In this document: positions 1-8,446 of the stretch, one piece after another
Position numbering within the stretch: the stretch's first letter is position 1
Layout of the letters: each line of letters starts with the position of its first letter
NCBI RefSeq assembly: GCF_000331575.1
Contig: NZ_KB223527.1
Span: 407,842-471,841, forward strand
Origin: Calidifontibacillus oryziterrae
GTDB taxonomy: Bacteria > Bacillota > Bacilli > Bacillales > Bacillaceae_J
Reading direction: 5' to 3'
Length of the DNA stretch: 64,000 nucleotides
Position numbers and translations under genes: made by a program
The notes under the pieces: generated by a model
Databases searched by the model: none
Told to the model about the DNA's origin: nothing
Seen by the model: the letters and a program-made list of their open reading frames with translations, nothing else

Positions 1-2998
1 CGACAAATTCTTTAGGCTGTAACTTTGCTATAATTTCGGACCTTTTTCTTTGACCACTTAACCGCTTTTGCTCCTTTACTTCATCGCTTTCTTTAGCAGC
101 TGCAACTATATGCTCAAGTGAAATGACAGATCGTTTTAAATCTTCGTTAGCTGATTGGATCGACAATTGCGCAAGATCGTTCATTATAAAAGAATGAAAT
201 GCCTGCTCAAAAATTCCGATACCAGATTCCAACATATTATCATTTTTTTCAAGGAGCTTTTCCTCAATTGCACGTTTACTTGAGAGCGGATATATACGCG
301 GAAAACGGATTCCATATTTCTGGAGCTCATTGCCAACATAATCCACAACTAATTTCAGCTCTTCTTCGGATTTTGCTAAATCCGCTGCATTAACAATGAA
401 AAACATCTTATCCATTTCAAACGCTTCTTTAACGCGGCCTAGTTGAATTAAAAATTCACGATCTGCTTTAGAAAAAGCGTGATTATAATAAGTAACAAAC
501 AAAATCGCATCCGCATTTTTAATGTACTCAAATGCCACTCCAGTGTGCCTCGCATTAATTGAGTCAGCCCCTGGTGTATCTACAAGCGTAATTCCCTGTT
601 CAGTTAATGGGCAATTATAATAAAGCTCAATCCATTCAACGAAACAAGATTTTTCTTCGAGGGCAACATACTCTTCAAATGCATTCAAATCAATAGTAAG
701 TTCATCACCCAGGTGATTAGCAATGTGATCATAACCCGCTTGCACCGCTTTTAAAAAAGCGTAGTGAGGCTTTTCTTTTGCTTCATGACCGTCATAGTTT
801 AATGATTGTATTGTCCAGAGTGCTTCATCTAATGTAGCACAACTTTTTTGAAATACAGATAATGATTGCTCCACATCCTTCAATAGCTGTTCTTTTGTCT
901 TAATTTTAACTAACACCGTTCCATGCGGGTGCTCAATAGTTGCTGGTAATATTTTGTTTATCGTAGCTGTTGTAGGATTTGGAGAGACAGGCAAAAGCTT
1001 TTGACCAATTAACGCATTCGCAAACGATGATTTTCCAGCACTGAACGCACCAAACAACGCGACAGTAAAGCGGTTATTCTCTAACCTTTGCGATTTGGCG
1101 ACCATATCATTAAGAAGGATATGCAAGCCCTTTATTCCTTGTAATGCTGTGATCGCAGTTGTTAATTTTTCAACCGTTTCATGTATGCGGTCTCTAACAT
1201 TAAACGAACTTATCTCATTTTTATCAATTCCTGTTTGGCCTTTTTCACTAAAGCGTGTACTACTTACGTTTAGATTATTTACTTCCTTGCTAATTTTCGT
1301 GATTGCACCATCGGATGGAACTATGTCCATTTGTTTCACCGCAATGGTAAGTTCAGTTTGCTTTAGCTGTACTAACCAGTGATTTGTTTCAGAAAGAACT
1401 TGATCAGCTAATGGCTTCATTAATAATGAAAGGAGGTTTTGTTCCAATTCATTTCTTTGTTTTTGAACATTAAGTAAGCCATCAATTGCTTCTTTAAATA
1501 TATTATATTTTGCTAGACTTTGAGATACTAATTCAAGTTCCTCTTCTACCGCCGTCATTAAAAGCTGATAGCCATCCTCAAACTTTGCTAATGAGCTTTT
1601 TTGGTAAAGTCGCTTAATCTCATTCGAAACATCCTTTGTATAATTTAGGATGTATTCCCCGGTTAACCCAGCACCTTTTTTGACAAGTCGTTGTAAAAAC
1701 TCTGGATTGAATTCTACCGTTACATCCTCATAAACTGAATTTATGAAATCCTCAACACTTACACGGTGATGCTTGAAAAATTTAACAATATAATCTTTAA
1801 TATGCCACTCGAGCTGAGCCGAAGCTTGTTTATTGAAGCTTTCATAAAATGCCGCAAGTCTTGAAGTACGCTCCTCTTCTGTTTTCTTTTTTGAAAAGAG
1901 AAAACCAATCTTAAAATCAGATTGACAAGACTCAATATAAGCACGTGCTAATTCTCGCGTTGCAGCTGGCATTAAATATGCATTTTCTAATATCTTCTGC
2001 AAGCCTTGTTCAAATTCATTCTTCATGCTTGTCTTTTCATTCATTAACTGAGTTTCTTTTGCTTGAAGATCCGTTACTTCATTCAAAACTTTTTCTCTTT
2101 CTATATCGGATAACATTTCTAGATGAGAATTAAATTGTGCAACAAACTTCTCATTTTGTTTATCATAGAAAAGTAAATGGTCTTCTATTAATTGTTGTGC
2201 AGCTTTCATAACACTTTTTAACAGCAGCTCATCTTTATTCGTCATCTGGGAAGTTAAGAACTGTTCAAGCAATTCATACTGGTTTTCAGGATGGTCGAAA
2301 TCCTTTAAAGATGTGAAGAAAGTGCCGTCAACCTGAACACCCCAGCTCTGAAAGGCATCCGTTACACTTTTCTTATAAGATTCAAAGCTAAGTTCATCAT
2401 CATTATGCTTATCAATCATATTAATAACTAAATAAACCGGCTTACTACGGTCCTTTAATGTCTTTGTAAACGTAAAATTCAATTCAGATTGAACATGATT
2501 ATAATCCATTACATAAAGAATAATATCTGCTAAATGCAAAGCAGATTCAGTTGAGATCCGATGCGCTTCATCTGTAGAATCGATACCAGGAGTATCCATA
2601 ATCGCTACGCGGTCTGGCAGCTTAACGTGGTCATCACTAATTTCAATACTTACGATCGTTTCGCCATCCTTACAAAAATTCTTAACAACCTCATAGTCAT
2701 AAGGTGCAGGAAATTCTACAGGATCACCGTGTTTATAATAAATGCGGGCATAGCTTCTTCCCTTCTTGATCTTTACTAGGTTTGCACTTGTTGGAATAGG
2801 ACTTGAAGGCAATACTTCCTTCCCCATCATCCGATTCATCATAGTTGATTTCCCCGCAGAAAAATGACCACAAAATCCAATCATAAACTCCATATTTACT
2901 ACTTTTTCAACTAACTGTTTAACCTTTTCAGCATTTTCCAGATCTCCTCTAGCTTGCAAATGTAAATACAAGGCTGCTAAACGATTAATCTCCGACAT
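1..2998 (-). CDS. dynA: Double-dynamin GTPase, DynA/YpbR family (3' end beyond window)
   Basis: Bacterial dynamin-like protein with two fused GTPase units, a membrane-remodelling and membrane-protection protein in Bacillus. About 999 residues lie in the window; the C-terminus runs off base 1 (the B. subtilis protein is about 1190). Two P-loops are visible, GHFSAGKST near residue 45 and GAFSAGKSS near residue 650, each followed by a G3 motif (MDTPGID near 136, VDTPGAD near 808). Long helical, charged stretches lie between and after them, as expected of the stalk regions. The ATG at 2998 gives MSEINRLAA. In B. subtilis this gene also sits beside ypbQ, supporting the assignment. The fused two-unit layout is intact here, with no break. 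Confidence 0.93.
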   Translation of the reverse strand, partial: MSEINRLAALYLHLQARGDLENAEKVKQLVEKVVNMEFMIGFCGHFSAGKSTMMNRMMGKEVLPSSPIPTSANLVKIKKGRSYARIYYKHGDPVEFPAPYDYEVVKNFCKDGETIVSIEISDDHVKLPDRVAIMDTPGIDSTDEAHRISTESALHLADIILYVMDYNHVQSELNFTFTKTLKDRSKPVYLVINMIDKHNDDELSFESYKKSVTDAFQSWGVQVDGTFFTSLKDFDHPENQYELLEQFLTSQMTNKDELLLKSVMKAAQQLIEDHLLFYDKQNEKFVAQFNSHLEMLSDIEREKVLNEVTDLQAKETQLMNEKTSMKNEFEQGLQKILENAYLMPAATRELARAYIESCQSDFKIGFLFSKKKTEEERTSRLAAFYESFNKQASAQLEWHIKDYIVKFFKHHRVSVEDFINSVYEDVTVEFNPEFLQRLVKKGAGLTGEYILNYTKDVSNEIKRLYQKSSLAKFEDGYQLLMTAVEEELELVSQSLAKYNIFKEAIDGLLNVQKQRNELEQNLLSLLMKPLADQVLSETNHWLVQLKQTELTIAVKQMDIVPSDGAITKISKEVNNLNVSSTRFSEKGQTGIDKNEISSFNVRDRIHETVEKLTTAITALQGIKGLHILLNDMVAKSQRLENNRFTVALFGAFSAGKSSFANALIGQKLLPVSPNPTTATINKILPATIEHPHGTVLVKIKTKEQLLKDVEQSLSVFQKSCATLDEALWTIQSLNYDGHEAKEKPHYAFLKAVQAGYDHIANHLGDELTIDLNAFEEYVALEEKSCFVEWIELYYNCPLTEQGITLVDTPGADSINARHTGVAFEYIKNADAILFVTYYNHAFSKADREFLIQLGRVKEAFEMDKMFFIVNAADLAKSEEELKLVVDYVGNELQKYGIRFPRIYPLSSKRAIEEKLLEKNDNMLESGIGIFEQAFHSFIMNDLAQLSIQSANEDLKRSVISLEHIVAAAKESDEVKEQKRLSGQRKRSEIIAKLQPKEFV

Positions 2999-3086
2999 AT
3001 TTCCCCTTACCCCTCATAATTTTCGACAAATTCTTGAATCTTTTTTTATGTTATCAATTGTTGAGCATTTGCTCAATTGTTTTTAT

Positions 3087-3112
3087 AAAAAAAAAGAGGC
3101 CGCTTTAGCCTC
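3087..3112 (-). terminator. Rho-independent terminator of the small Fur-controlled transcript
   Basis: Read on the minus strand, a GAGGC/GCCTC stem with a 7-base loop is followed directly by nine T residues. It lies 17 bases after the stop of the 29-codon ORF at 3129-3218, so a transcript starting near 3237 would be only about 150 nt long. Confidence 0.7.
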
Positions 3113-3128
3113 AATTTATTATCACAAC

Positions 3129-3218
3129 CTAATGTGAACGAAGATTTACTTTATTTAAAATATACGCCATCAAAAAACTATAAACAATAATTGTTATTAA
3201 AATAAATATTAAAACCAT
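3129..3218 (-). CDS. 29-residue membrane peptide under a Fur-box promoter
   Basis: Short ORF starting MVLIFILITII and ending KVNLRSH: one hydrophobic helix of about 20 residues followed by a short basic tail, so probably a single-pass membrane peptide. A modest GGTGAG site lies 6 bases upstream of the ATG. What makes it credible is its setting: a promoter with a perfect Fur box just upstream (3244-3272) and a terminator just downstream (3087-3112), giving a compact iron-responsive unit. I do not recognise the family. B. subtilis FbpC is also a very small Fur-controlled product, but I cannot claim homology. The RNA could instead act as a regulatory RNA, with or without translation. Confidence 0.55.
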   Translation of the reverse strand: MVLIFILITIIVYSFLMAYILNKVNLRSH

Positions 3219-3243
3219 CGAAGCTCACCATCCATTAATTTTT

Positions 3244-3272
3244 TATATATCGATAGTGATAATTATTATCAA
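3244..3272 (-). promoter_or_regulatory. Sigma-A promoter overlapped by a perfect Fur box
   Basis: On the minus strand, -35 TTGATA (3272-3267), a 17-base spacer and -10 TATATA (3249-3244). Bases 3257-3271 read TGATAATTATTATCA, an exact match to the 7-1-7 Fur consensus TGATAATNATTATCA, covering the -35 and half the spacer. Fur bound there would block polymerase when iron is plentiful. The predicted start is near 3237, 19 bases before the small ORF. Confidence 0.8.
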
Positions 3273-3342
3273 TTATTCCTACTATAATCGTACCACGAAT
3301 AATTTTTGTTTTCAATTTAAATTGTTATCGTTTTCAAATTTG

Positions 3343-3900
3343 TCAAATACGTTTTGAAGGAACAAAGCGAGACCGTCGTAAAAAAACCGTTCCGTAATTT
3401 GTCTCTTTCATTAATGCCTGCTCTTCAACCCGAATCCGGATCGTTAGCATAACGATGTTCAATAATGAGAATACAAGCGCCGTCCAATAAGCATTAAACA
3501 TTAATGGTATTACTAATAATTCAATTACAACAACTAGATAGTTCGGATGGCGAAAATATTTATATGGTCCTTTAGAGATAATGTTTACATTTGGCAATAT
3601 CATAATTTTTGTATTCCAAAATCGACCTAGCGACATGATACTCCATACTCGCAGCAGTTGAGCAATTGTGAAAAAAAATAAATAAATAACTAATAATGTG
3701 GAGATACCTTTTTGGAAAAATGTGACTTCCCAAATGAGACAGACGAAAAATAACACGTGTAATAAAACCATATATTTATAATGCTCTTTACCAGCCTCAA
3801 TTGCACCGTTGAATTTCATCCACTTTTCGTTACGTTTTGCAATTGTTAACTCAAATAATCTTTGTGATATTATGAATGAAATAAACACTGAGAAAACCAT
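3343..3900 (-). CDS. ypbQ: YpbQ, isoprenylcysteine carboxyl methyltransferase-family membrane protein
   Basis: About 185 residues with four or five hydrophobic helices and the C-terminal ICMT-type signature YFRHPNYLVVV, which in this family binds S-adenosylmethionine. In B. subtilis YpbQ works with the type III polyketide synthase BpsA, O-methylating alkylpyrones. Here the upstream bpsA is a decayed remnant (3913-4256), so the methyltransferase may have lost its usual substrate or act on another lipid. I chose the ATG at 3900 because a GGAGGG site lies 7 bases upstream; a TTG immediately before it is the alternative. The frame itself is intact. Confidence 0.88.
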   Translation of the reverse strand: MVFSVFISFIISQRLFELTIAKRNEKWMKFNGAIEAGKEHYKYMVLLHVLFFVCLIWEVTFFQKGISTLLVIYLFFFTIAQLLRVWSIMSLGRFWNTKIMILPNVNIISKGPYKYFRHPNYLVVVIELLVIPLMFNAYWTALVFSLLNIVMLTIRIRVEEQALMKETNYGTVFLRRSRFVPSKRI

Positions 3901-3912
3901 CAATACCCTCCT

Positions 3913-4256
3913 CTACTCCCATTTTAATAATAATAATTCAGCACTAAACCCTGGCCCTAATGCTGCTAATAAGCCAATGTCATTTTTTTGTTATTGTTTT
4001 CCATTAATTTTTTTAATACATAAAAAATTGTAGCCGAAGACATATTGCCATAATTCATTAAGATTTCAAGTGAAATTTTTATATCGTTTTGATTTAGCTG
4101 CAGTGCCTCACAATAAGCATCCAAAACTTTTTTCCCACCTAGATGAGCAATAAAACAATTGAGATCCTCAATTGTTTTATTGTGTTTTTGTAAAAAGAAC
4201 TCCACCTCATTTTTCAGCCAACTTCTTATGATAGTCCTTTTGATTTTTACTAACTA
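3913..4256 (-). pseudogene. bpsA: Remnant of bpsA, type III polyketide synthase (C-terminal part only, frameshifted)
   Basis: Only the last third of a chalcone-synthase-like protein is recognisable. In one frame (4254-3966) it reads FIAHLGGKKVLDAY and NYGNMSSATIF, which are the catalytic His and Asn regions; the usual HPGG is HLGG here. After a run of seven A the frame breaks, and the family's C-terminal end LGPGFSAELLLL continues in another frame to a stop at 3913. The N-terminal two thirds with the catalytic Cys are missing and an in-frame TAG closes the frame at 4254-4256. With no start and no nucleophile it cannot make an active enzyme. It sits just upstream of ypbQ, the usual order. Confidence 0.85.
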
Positions 4257-4293
4257 TAATTTCCAATTTCTTAATAAATACACATTTGAGAAT

Positions 4294-4321
4294 AAAAAAA
4301 CCTTCCTAGAAAATAGGAAGG
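4294..4321 (-). terminator. Rho-independent terminator
   Basis: CCTTCCTA/TAGGAAGG stem with a 5-base loop, followed on the minus strand by seven T residues. It ends no recognisable gene now and may belong to whatever was lost upstream of the bpsA remnant. Confidence 0.6.
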
Positions 4322-4512
4322 CAAAAGTAATCCTAATGGACTACAGACGTTTTAAAGGTTTGTTGTGCTCTATTATTATAACCGATTACTTTATCAATAA
4401 CATTGTTAATTATTAGCACTAATTCTTTTACACAAAAAATATAAAAATTTAGCCTTTATTGCGTTTCTTTTTATGATATTATAAACCTATTAAAAATATA
4501 TAAATTGTTGGG

Positions 4513-4977
4513 GTGGTCAAACTGTCTTTGGCTGAAAGCGTAACACATGTTTTAAATGGTACGATCGAATCAGTAAAAACCGTCATTCCTGTTCCTCTTG
4601 CTGTAGGAAAACCTTCCCTAATGACACAACCTTTAGAACAAACCTCCATTGGAGTATTAATAGGGATGGTTGGTCATGTTAGAGGGCGATTAGTAATAGA
4701 GAGCGATGAACCAACTTTCGGTTCAATTGGTGAAGCTATGTTCGGCATGGCCTTAGAAGGAGAAATGCTCCAATCGTTTACTGGAGAGCTCGGTAATATG
4801 TTAGCAGGTAATTTATGTACGATCGTTGCACAAAAAGGATTAGAAATTGATATCACACCACCTACTGTAATGGTGGGACAATCGAAACTATTTGGTTTTG
4901 AACGGGCATTCCGTGTTCCTGTCGAAGTGCAGGGAAAAGGCGAACTGCAAATTATTTTAATGATAGAAACGAATTAA
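4513..4977 (+). CDS. CheX-like chemotaxis phosphatase-family protein
   Basis: About 150 residues of the CheX/CheC-like fold. The motif TGELGNMLAGN (near residues 90-100) carries the E-x-x-N pair that CheX and CheC use to remove phosphate from CheY. There is no signal peptide or membrane helix, so it is cytoplasmic. It stands alone, with no other chemotaxis gene beside it except the broken chemoreceptor 43 kb away. The start is uncertain: the GTG at 4513 lies inside the GGGGTGG ribosome-site-like stretch, so a start at CTG 4522 or TTG 4528 is more plausible. Function is inferred from the motif. Confidence 0.75.
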   Translation: MVKLSLAESVTHVLNGTIESVKTVIPVPLAVGKPSLMTQPLEQTSIGVLIGMVGHVRGRLVIESDEPTFGSIGEAMFGMALEGEMLQSFTGELGNMLAGNLCTIVAQKGLEIDITPPTVMVGQSKLFGFERAFRVPVEVQGKGELQIILMIETN

Positions 4978-4979
4978 AG

Positions 4980-5001
4980 AAGGGGTGTATTCCCCTTTTT
5001 T
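4980..5001 (+). terminator. Terminator after the CheX-like gene
   Basis: AAGGGG/CCCCTT stem with a 6-base loop and a T run, starting three bases after the stop codon. Confidence 0.7.
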
Positions 5002-5005
5002 CTTT

Positions 5006-5947
5006 TTATCGTATTTCATTTTTCCTTAAAAGCTCAAGTACTGTCCCAAAGGGTTGAGAACTTTTCACTTTAAAGAATTTGTCATTAAATGGGCAACCGT
5101 TACGAATAAGACGTTGTTCTATAGTTTCAAACGGGAATTGTTCAGGCCTTAAATCATGATTTACTTCCTTCCATTGTAATGGGGTTGCAACTAATGCATC
5201 TTCATTCCCCCTTAGTGAATATGGAGCAATGATTGTTTTCCCCTCTGCATGTTGTACATAATCTACATAAAGCTTTTTACCTCTTTTTACTTTTAACCTT
5301 TCAGTCGTAAACCAGTTAGGCTCTTTATTTATTAAATAGTTTGCTATAAATGCAGTAAATAACCTCGTATCCTTGTAGCTATATGTTTTATCAGGAAGTG
5401 GAATATATATTTGCAATCCTTTATTTCCTGATGTTTTGATAAATGACAATAGCTTTAGTTGGTCTAATACCTCTTTGATAATTAAAGACGCCTCTACAGC
5501 TAAACTAAACTCTTGTCTTGATGGTGGATCCAAATCTAGAACAATTTCTGTTGGCATATTTGCATCGATTGTTGAAAATGGAACATGAAATTCAATGGCC
5601 GATTGATTCCCAAGCCATAGAAGAGTTTCTTGATCTCGACAATTAATATAGGTGATGCCATCCTCTTTTTTTGTTTTTATATATTCTGGTGCATAATCAG
5701 GACAGTTCTTTTGATAAAATTTCTCATTATGAACACCGTCCGGATACCGGATGGTTGTTAGTAAACGATCCTGAAGAAACGGAAGTATATAATAAGAAAC
5801 CTTTATTAAGTAATGTAAATAATCAATTTTGCGAATATTTTTCTTACTCCATAGAATTTTTGTTACATTGGTAAGTTTCACTTTCATATTATTTATCACG
5901 ACTTCGTTACCTTCATCATAGCCTCTTCCCACGTACAATCGATCCAC
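5006..5947 (-). CDS. ligD: LigD polymerase/primase domain (separate frame from ligase)
   Basis: About 300 residues of the LigD polymerase (archaeo-eukaryotic primase) domain that fills ends in non-homologous end joining. DLDPPSR near residue 140 holds the metal-binding Asp pair; SGNKGLQIYIPL and HAEGKTIIAPYSLRG are further family motifs. In B. subtilis this domain is the C-terminal half of a single LigD of about 611 residues. Here it lies in a different frame from the ligase half, overlapping it by 52 bases. It could be translated from GTG 5947 or, more likely, from an internal ATG giving MKVKLTNV just after the ligase stop. Either a frameshift in a fused gene or a true split at the domain border. 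Confidence 0.85.
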   Translation of the reverse strand: MDRLYVGRGYDEGNEVVINNMKVKLTNVTKILWSKKNIRKIDYLHYLIKVSYYILPFLQDRLLTTIRYPDGVHNEKFYQKNCPDYAPEYIKTKKEDGITYINCRDQETLLWLGNQSAIEFHVPFSTIDANMPTEIVLDLDPPSRQEFSLAVEASLIIKEVLDQLKLLSFIKTSGNKGLQIYIPLPDKTYSYKDTRLFTAFIANYLINKEPNWFTTERLKVKRGKKLYVDYVQHAEGKTIIAPYSLRGNEDALVATPLQWKEVNHDLRPEQFPFETIEQRLIRNGCPFNDKFFKVKSSQPFGTVLELLRKNEIR

Positions 5948-6879
5948 CTTTTTTCTAATTTAAACTTAGAAAAGCGAGGTTGCCTTATTTCATTTTTATA
6001 CCAGTCTAAAAATTTCAGTTCAACACAAATGCTAGGATTTATATACATGAAATTCTCATCTTCGTGAATAGCATTATTTTTCATAATTTGCTGTAAAGCA
6101 TCTCGTTCGATTGAGCTTAATCCATGAGAGAATAAACCGACATCGATAATCTTATTTCCATTATGTAAGCCAACATGAAAATAACCATTCTTCTTTTCAA
6201 AAGCAGTAATAATAAAATCAGCTTTTTTCCAATTTTTAATCTTTAACCACTCTGTTGTTCGAGTTCCTTCAATCCATTTGCTGGTAGTTTTTTTTGCAAC
6301 GATGCCTTCACCATTTTCCTTTTGTACATGCTGCCATGTAAGTTCTAGCTCTCGTGAAAACTGAATATAGTTGAGCTTTATAGATTTATTTACTAATGAC
6401 GTATTTTCTATCCCAATATAATGAAAGAGGGAGTAAAGAGCCTCCTTCCTTTTTAGCAAAGGCTCATGAATAAGTTCAACTCCATTAATATTAAGAAGAT
6501 CAAATACCAAATAATGAGCAGGATATTCTTTCGCCAATTGCTGAACTTTCTTTTCAGCTTTTGTTCGTCCTCTAACTTGAATTTTCTCAAAACTAGCACG
6601 ATAATTCGATTCAAGTATGACCAATTCTCCATCAAAAATAAGTGGAATATAGTTTAATAAATCGGACATTCTTTCTTTAATTTCGTTCACGATTTCAGGA
6701 AAGGAACAAGAGATATTTATTAAATTTCGACTGTATAGCTCTATTTGTTCGGCATCTTTGATGTATAGCAAACACCGAAATCCATCATATTTTACTTCAT
6801 ACACCCAATCGGCTTGTGAATTCCTTGGAGCTATTTCTACTAGTGTTGGTACCATTGGTTTATATCTTTTCATCATCAT
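5896..6879 (-). CDS. ligD: LigD ATP-dependent DNA ligase domain (separate frame from polymerase)
   Basis: 327 residues of ATP-dependent DNA ligase. The adenylation motif is VKYDGFRCLLY (Lys nucleophile near residue 29), with the EGIVAKK motif near 194 and a C-terminal OB-fold region. It seals breaks held by Ku. It follows ku by 8 bases, so the two are cotranscribed. The ORF stops (TGA at 5898-5896) where the linker to the polymerase domain should begin; the polymerase sequence continues without a gap in another frame. The length matches the N-terminal half of B. subtilis LigD (YkoU), so nothing of the ligase is missing. Confidence 0.88.
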   Translation of the reverse strand: MMMKRYKPMVPTLVEIAPRNSQADWVYEVKYDGFRCLLYIKDAEQIELYSRNLINISCSFPEIVNEIKERMSDLLNYIPLIFDGELVILESNYRASFEKIQVRGRTKAEKKVQQLAKEYPAHYLVFDLLNINGVELIHEPLLKRKEALYSLFHYIGIENTSLVNKSIKLNYIQFSRELELTWQHVQKENGEGIVAKKTTSKWIEGTRTTEWLKIKNWKKADFIITAFEKKNGYFHVGLHNGNKIIDVGLFSHGLSSIERDALQQIMKNNAIHEDENFMYINPSICVELKFLDWYKNEIRQPRFSKFKLEKRWIDCTWEEAMMKVTKS

Positions 6880-6887
6880 GTGCGATA

Positions 6888-7748
6888 TTAACTCGTCTTC
6901 ATTTTCTTTTTTCTAACATTTAGTGTTTTCTTCTTTTTATCTTGTTCAACTCCGGTGTATTCCTTAGTATCATTATTATTTGGTTTTGTCTGATCTATGC
7001 TCGCTTGCAATGCAGCCATTAAATCAACTACATTTGACTTTGGCGCTTCTTTTGGTAGTGCGAAATCCTCTCCAGACATTTTAGCTTGAATTAAGTCCAT
7101 TAAGGCCGTGCGGTAATCATTCGTATACTTTTCTGGATCAAATTTTGTCGTTAATTGCTCAATAAGCTTTGTCGCCATATCAAGCTCTCGATCATCAATA
7201 TTAATTTCAGTTTCTAACCCCGGTACTTGATTAGCATTTCTAACTTCATCTGGATAAAAGATCGTTTCAAGTAGTAATCCATTTTCATAAACTCTTACAA
7301 CTGCTAAGCTTTCCTTTGAGCGAATCGTAATTTTTGCTAAGCCGATTTTTCCTGTCGTTTCCATTGCTTGTTTTAATAATAGAAAGGATTTATGTCCATT
7401 ATCTTGAGGACCAAGAAAATACGATTTATCGAAGAAAATAGGATCAATCTCTTCAAGCATAACAAAATCAATAATTTCAATCATTTTATTACTATCTGGT
7501 GCCAATTGTTTCAATTCTTCACTCGATATGATTACATATTTCCCTGGCTCATACTCATACCCCTTTATCACTTCATCATTACTTACCTCCCGTTCGCATA
7601 CTGGGCAAACTTTTTGATATTTAATTGGGCTATTGCATTCCTTGTGAATCGAACGAAAGCTAATATCCTTATTCTCTGTTGCTGCAAATAAATTAATCGG
7701 AATATTAACTAAACCAAAGCTAATGGATCCCTTCCATATTGTATGCAT
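6888..7748 (-). CDS. ku: Ku, NHEJ end-binding protein
   Basis: 286-residue bacterial Ku homodimer subunit, starting MHTIWKGSISFGLVNIP, the family's hallmark N-terminus. It threads onto broken DNA ends and recruits LigD. Two CxxC-like pairs (CNSP...CPVCE) lie near residues 38-52, and a lysine-rich C-terminal tail (KKKKTLNVRKKKMK) matches the DNA-binding extension seen in Bacillus Ku. First gene of a ku-ligD operon; an AAGGAGG site lies 9 bases upstream. The promoter at 7800-7828 matches forespore sigma-G, as known for ykoV-ykoU in B. subtilis, which suggests use in spores and germination. Confidence 0.95.
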   Translation of the reverse strand: MHTIWKGSISFGLVNIPINLFAATENKDISFRSIHKECNSPIKYQKVCPVCEREVSNDEVIKGYEYEPGKYVIISSEELKQLAPDSNKMIEIIDFVMLEEIDPIFFDKSYFLGPQDNGHKSFLLLKQAMETTGKIGLAKITIRSKESLAVVRVYENGLLLETIFYPDEVRNANQVPGLETEINIDDRELDMATKLIEQLTTKFDPEKYTNDYRTALMDLIQAKMSGEDFALPKEAPKSNVVDLMAALQASIDQTKPNNNDTKEYTGVEQDKKKKTLNVRKKKMKTS

Positions 7749-7799
7749 TTACTTTTCCTCCTTTTCCAAAAGTCATTCGGTAATATAATTCGTCATAAT

Positions 7800-7828
7800 T
7801 AGTATGTGACAAATAGGAAAGAGCATAC
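7800..7828 (-). promoter_or_regulatory. Sigma-G (forespore) promoter of ku-ligD
   Basis: Minus strand: GTATG (7828-7824), 17-base spacer, CATACTA (7806-7800). This fits the sigma-G/sigma-F consensus GHATR-N17/18-CATNHTA at every defined position. The predicted start near 7793 leaves a 45-base leader with a good ribosome site before ku. Confidence 0.8.
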
Positions 7829-7858
7829 AAAAAGACATCCTATTTAAATAGAATGTCT
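7829..7858 (-). terminator. Terminator overlapping the carbonic anhydrase stop
   Basis: AGACAT/ATGTCT stem enclosing the palindrome CTATTTAAATAG, followed on the minus strand by five T residues. The stop codon of the carbonic anhydrase lies inside the hairpin. Confidence 0.65.
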
Positions 7859-8446
7859 CATTTGTTCCTTTTGGTTTAGTCCTAAATTTTCATATCCATC
7901 AACAAGTAGATCCAATTTCCCTGTTTCAGGGTCTATAAGTAAGCCGTGAACTGGCACATCCTTTGGAAAAAGCGGATGCCTCTGAATTCTATTAACAGAT
8001 TGTTCGACACTTTCTGCCACACAAGAAAAGCCTTGTAACCAATTATCGATATCAATTCCTGCATTTCGTAACATATCAATTTGATCTCTCGTTACTCCTG
8101 AGAGAACCGCTTTATCCAAAATTGGATTAGCTGACAATCCTGTTATTCCACAGTCATGATGTCCGACAACAAATACTTCTTTTGCATTTAAAGAATAGAC
8201 TGCAACTAAAATGCTTCTCATAATACTTCCAAAGGGATGGGAAAGAATTGCTCCAGCATTTTTAATTATTTTCGCATCGCCATGGCCTATATTCATTGCT
8301 TCCGGAAGAAGTTCAGTAAGGCGTGTATCCATACAGGTTAAAATAACCATTTTTTTATCAGGAAATTTTGTCGTTTTATACTTTTCATATTTTTTATTTA
8401 AAACAAATTTTGTATTATGCTCTATAATTTCTTGTAATCGACTCAC
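7844..8446 (-). CDS. Beta-class carbonic anhydrase, YtiB-like
   Basis: 200-residue cytoplasmic enzyme interconverting CO2 and bicarbonate. Zinc ligands are visible as CMDTRL (near residue 38) and HHDCG (near 97), where Cys-Asp/Arg and His-x-x-Cys are the family's metal and dyad residues. The size and the spacing between these motifs fit the short bacterial beta-carbonic anhydrases such as B. subtilis YtiB. Single gene with its own terminator; it faces away from the cytochrome oxidase operon across a shared upstream region. The ATG at 8446 follows a purine-rich site (GGGGGTAAT). Confidence 0.9.
   Translation of the reverse strand: MSRLQEIIEHNTKFVLNKKYEKYKTTKFPDKKMVILTCMDTRLTELLPEAMNIGHGDAKIIKNAGAILSHPFGSIMRSILVAVYSLNAKEVFVVGHHDCGITGLSANPILDKAVLSGVTRDQIDMLRNAGIDIDNWLQGFSCVAESVEQSVNRIQRHPLFPKDVPVHGLLIDPETGKLDLLVDGYENLGLNQKEQMRHSI

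Noticed and set aside
4258..4500. Possible N-terminal remains of bpsA or another lost gene upstream of the remnant
   Set aside because: Neither strand gave polyketide synthase-like sequence in any frame; only a terminator is left.
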